From Apus apus (taxonomy: Eukaryota; Chordata; Aves; Apodiformes; Apodidae), in assembly GCF_020740795.1 (NCBI RefSeq), contig NC_067285.1:38352511-38416510 (forward strand): a stretch of DNA of 64,000 nt, written 5' to 3'. Below the pieces are notes generated by a model. The model worked only from the letters and a program-made list of their open reading frames with translations, was not told the DNA's origin and made no database searches. Within the stretch, counting starts at the first letter, position 1; the number at the start of each line of letters is the position of its first letter. A program made the position numbers and the translations under genes. Shown here piece by piece: positions 63,601 to 64,000 of this stretch.

Positions 63601-64000
63601 TAAAAGGCTGCATGTCCAAGATCACATTCTCAAATTCAGCTTGCTGCACAACTCCAGCCTGTTTAAAATGCTGCAGGTACAATTTGGGAGTTGGGCTACT
63701 TTTGAATAGTCAGGTGGGCAGTGACATCTCCCCTAACTCTGAAAAAAGATGATGGTCTTCTATATTATTCAGTCCTGAAGCAAGAGAGCCCTCTGACCCT
63801 GCACCCGAAGCTACCGCTGCTGTCCCACTGCTTCCAAACCAGGCTCCTGTGGTCACCTCCAGATGGGAGGTCAGGTAAAGAAACCCGGCAGCTCAGACCT
63901 CACAGATGATGCACATTGGCACTCAAGTACTGGATTCCCAGCTACCCAGTACAAAGAAGGGATGGTGCATACCAAAGGAATGGTTTTCTCCAACTGCTCA
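60690..64000 (-). other. Candidate 3'UTR of the upstream neighbour (MOB1B by synteny)
   Basis: AT-rich sequence lying upstream of the DCK CpG island. In other vertebrates the gene immediately upstream of DCK, in the same orientation, is MOB1B, which has a long 3'UTR. Minus-strand AATAAA signals cluster at 60695-60700, 60881-60886, 61206-61215 and 61260-61265, as expected for a minus-strand transcript ending here. No MOB1 coding exon is visible, so its last coding exon must lie beyond 64000. This is inference from gene order plus poly(A) signals only. Confidence 0.35.
60881..60886 (-). promoter_or_regulatory. Poly(A) signal AATAAA, candidate for the upstream gene
   Basis: Minus-strand AATAAA in AAAATAAATAGCTATG, between the DCK CpG island and the AT-rich right edge. 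Others lie at 60695-60700, 61206-61215 and 61260-61265. Confidence 0.35.

Noticed and set aside
1-64000. tRNA, rRNA, CRISPR or prokaryotic features
   Set aside because: None recognised by eye; sequence composition and gene structure are those of a vertebrate nuclear genome.

Overview
This is vertebrate nuclear DNA, almost certainly from a bird. The evidence is one intron-containing vertebrate gene (deoxycytidine kinase, DCK) with GT-AG introns, a CpG-island promoter, and several CR1 LINE fragments of the kind that dominates avian repeats. There is also a retroviral-type LTR, and low-complexity A-rich tracts are scattered through AT-rich non-coding sequence. Nothing prokaryotic (operons, CRISPR, ribosome binding sites) is present.

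The only protein-coding gene I can reconstruct is DCK, on the minus strand from 59688 (ATG) to 52346 (stop). It has seven coding exons giving a 257-residue protein. Every exon joins in frame at consensus splice sites, and the known deoxynucleoside-kinase active-site residues are all present. Its CpG island (about 59460-60480) carries a perfect CRE, an E2F-type site and a GC-box array.

In other vertebrates MOB1B lies upstream of DCK and SLC4A4 lies downstream, both in the same orientation. On that synteny, the right edge (about 60690-64000) is a candidate MOB1B 3'UTR. The CpG island at about 5030-5900, with a TATA box and a good donor on the minus strand, is a candidate first exon and promoter of SLC4A4, with 1-5187 as its first intron. 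I see no coding exon of either gene, so both are inferences.

The span from about 6 to 52 kb is a gene-poor interval. It holds five CR1 fragments (28.6, 29.8, 35.8, 41.3-42.5 and 47.9 kb; four minus, one plus) and one well-bounded solo LTR (10357-11026, AGTT target-site duplication). It also holds a GC-rich island with 40-bp repeats, a TATA box and a poly(A) signal (17.1-18.1 kb), a smaller GC-rich island (9.78-10.02 kb) and a few hairpins. I found no convincing novel gene system. The best leads are the DCK terminal micro-exon and possible alternative termini, the 17-kb GC-rich cassette, and the two unassigned CpG-rich islands.
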